Source: Deltaproteobacteria bacterium (lineage in GTDB: Bacteria > Desulfobacterota > Binatia > Binatales > Binataceae). From it: 6,592 nucleotides of DNA. Positions 5,882 through 6,592 of this stretch are shown here, in pieces. The stretch spans positions 1 through 6,592 of the forward strand of contig JAJXYM010000419.1 in the NCBI GenBank assembly GCA_021780585.1. Reading direction: 5' to 3'. Position 1 is the stretch's first letter; each line of letters starts with the position of its first letter. Both the position numbers and the translations under genes were made by a program. Below the pieces are notes generated by a model that saw only the letters and a program-made list of their open reading frames with translations, did not search any database and was not told the origin of the DNA.

Positions 5882-6592
5882 CCGCCGCGGCGGCCGCGGT
5901 CCCCGGGCCGCCGCCCGAACTGGACGCACTGGTCCGGCGGGTCGAGGCGTACAATCCGCAGGCCGACGGCGCGTTGATCCGGCGCGCCTACGAATACAGC
6001 GCCCGGATGCATCGTGGGCAGAAACGTCTCTCGGGCGAACCCTACGTCGTTCATCCACTCAACGTCGCGATGATTATCGCGCAGCTCAAGCTCGACATGC
6101 CGTCGGTCGTCACCGGCCTGCTGCACGACGTGGTCGAGGACACCGGCGCCTCGCTCGACGAAGTGCAGGGGCTATTCGGAGCCGAGGTCGCGCGGCTGGT
6201 CGACGGGATGACCAAGGTTTCGAAGATCACCTTTTCGAGCCGAGAGGAAAAGCAGGCCGAAAATTTCCGCAAGATGGTGATCGCGATGGCGCACGATATC
6301 CGCGTCGTGCTCATCAAGCTCGCCGACCGGCTCCATAACATGCGCACGCTGAACCATCTGCCGCCCGACCGGCAGGAGGAAATCGCGCGCGAGACGCTGG
6401 AAATCTACGCCCCGATCGCCCATCGGCTGGGTATCTACTGGCTCAAGTCGGAGCTGGAGGATTGCGCCTTCCGCTATCTGAATCCTTCCGCCTACGCGAT
6501 GCTCAAGGCGCAGGTGGCCAAGAAGCGCGCCGAGCGCGAGGATTATATCCACTCGGTAATCGAAATCATTTCGCGGCGGCTCAAGGAAGGCG
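5869..6592 (+). CDS. Bifunctional (p)ppGpp synthetase/hydrolase Rel/SpoT (N-terminal part)
   Basis: The first 241 residues of a long RelA/SpoT homologue are present; the frame is open at the window edge. The segment is the (p)ppGpp hydrolase (HD) domain: R53...YVVHPL (His62), HDVVEDT (His86, Asp87, Glu90, Asp91) and KLADRLHNMRT (Asp153, Asn157). From memory of the Streptococcus Rel structure (R44, H53, H77, D78, E81, D82, D144, N148), every hydrolase residue is kept with a constant offset of nine, so the hydrolase is predicted active, unlike E. coli RelA. The Rel protein turns (p)ppGpp over during starvation. The synthetase, TGS and ACT domains lie beyond the window, so whether it makes (p)ppGpp cannot be seen. 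An Ala/Pro-rich stretch (about residues 5-16) precedes the domain. The start overlaps gmk by 13 bases, with no rpoZ between them. It may be called rel, relA or spoT; the choice needs the full gene. Confidence 0.93.
   Translation, partial: MAELAAAAAAVPGPPPELDALVRRVEAYNPQADGALIRRAYEYSARMHRGQKRLSGEPYVVHPLNVAMIIAQLKLDMPSVVTGLLHDVVEDTGASLDEVQGLFGAEVARLVDGMTKVSKITFSSREEKQAENFRKMVIAMAHDIRVVLIKLADRLHNMRTLNHLPPDRQEEIARETLEIYAPIAHRLGIYWLKSELEDCAFRYLNPSAYAMLKAQVAKKRAEREDYIHSVIEIISRRLKEG

Overview
The window is a stretch of very GC-rich DNA (about two thirds or more G+C by eye), densely coded on the + strand only. Strong G/C third-position bias leaves long empty frames on the other strand. The genes belong to a Gram-negative bacterium: a heptosyltransferase-like GT9 enzyme and an InaA/WaaP-type lipopolysaccharide kinase point to an LPS inner core, and the yicC-gmk-rel order is a common proteobacterial and deltaproteobacterial arrangement. 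A deltaproteobacterium-like lineage, possibly one of the uncultured GC-rich groups such as Binatota, fits best. That placement is inference from gene content and was not tested.

Layout. Bases 1-199 hold the C-terminal end of a dienelactone hydrolase-family protein. A 217-base spacer follows (200-416). It holds no convincing gene, but has a plausible sigma-70 type promoter just before the next gene. From 417 to the right edge seven genes run in one direction with almost no gaps: GT9 glycosyltransferase (417-1574), LPS kinase (1571-2446), DPM1-like GT2 glycosyltransferase (2439-3131), GT4 glycosyltransferase (3128-4306, TTG start), yicC (4325-5200), gmk (5255-5881) and the N-terminal part of a Rel/SpoT (p)ppGpp enzyme (5869-6592, cut by the window edge). 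Junctions are a 4-base ATGA overlap, an 8-base overlap, a 4-base TTGA overlap, gaps of 18 and 54 bases, and a 13-base overlap.

How the genes work together. The first four look like a cell-envelope glycan module: two or three transferases build a lipid-linked or LPS core oligosaccharide, the kinase phosphorylates the core sugar, and the DPM1-like enzyme may supply a polyprenyl-phosphate sugar. The last three form a conserved RNA and nucleotide module: YicC (endoribonuclease family), guanylate kinase (GMP to GDP) and Rel, which makes and destroys (p)ppGpp from GDP/GTP. The close packing suggests that envelope synthesis and the guanine-nucleotide stress module may share transcription.

I found no mobile element, CRISPR array, tRNA or rRNA, and no clearly new system. 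The points most worth a second look are the absence of rpoZ between gmk and rel, the TTG start of the GT4 gene, and the joining of the LPS-core genes to yicC-gmk-rel.
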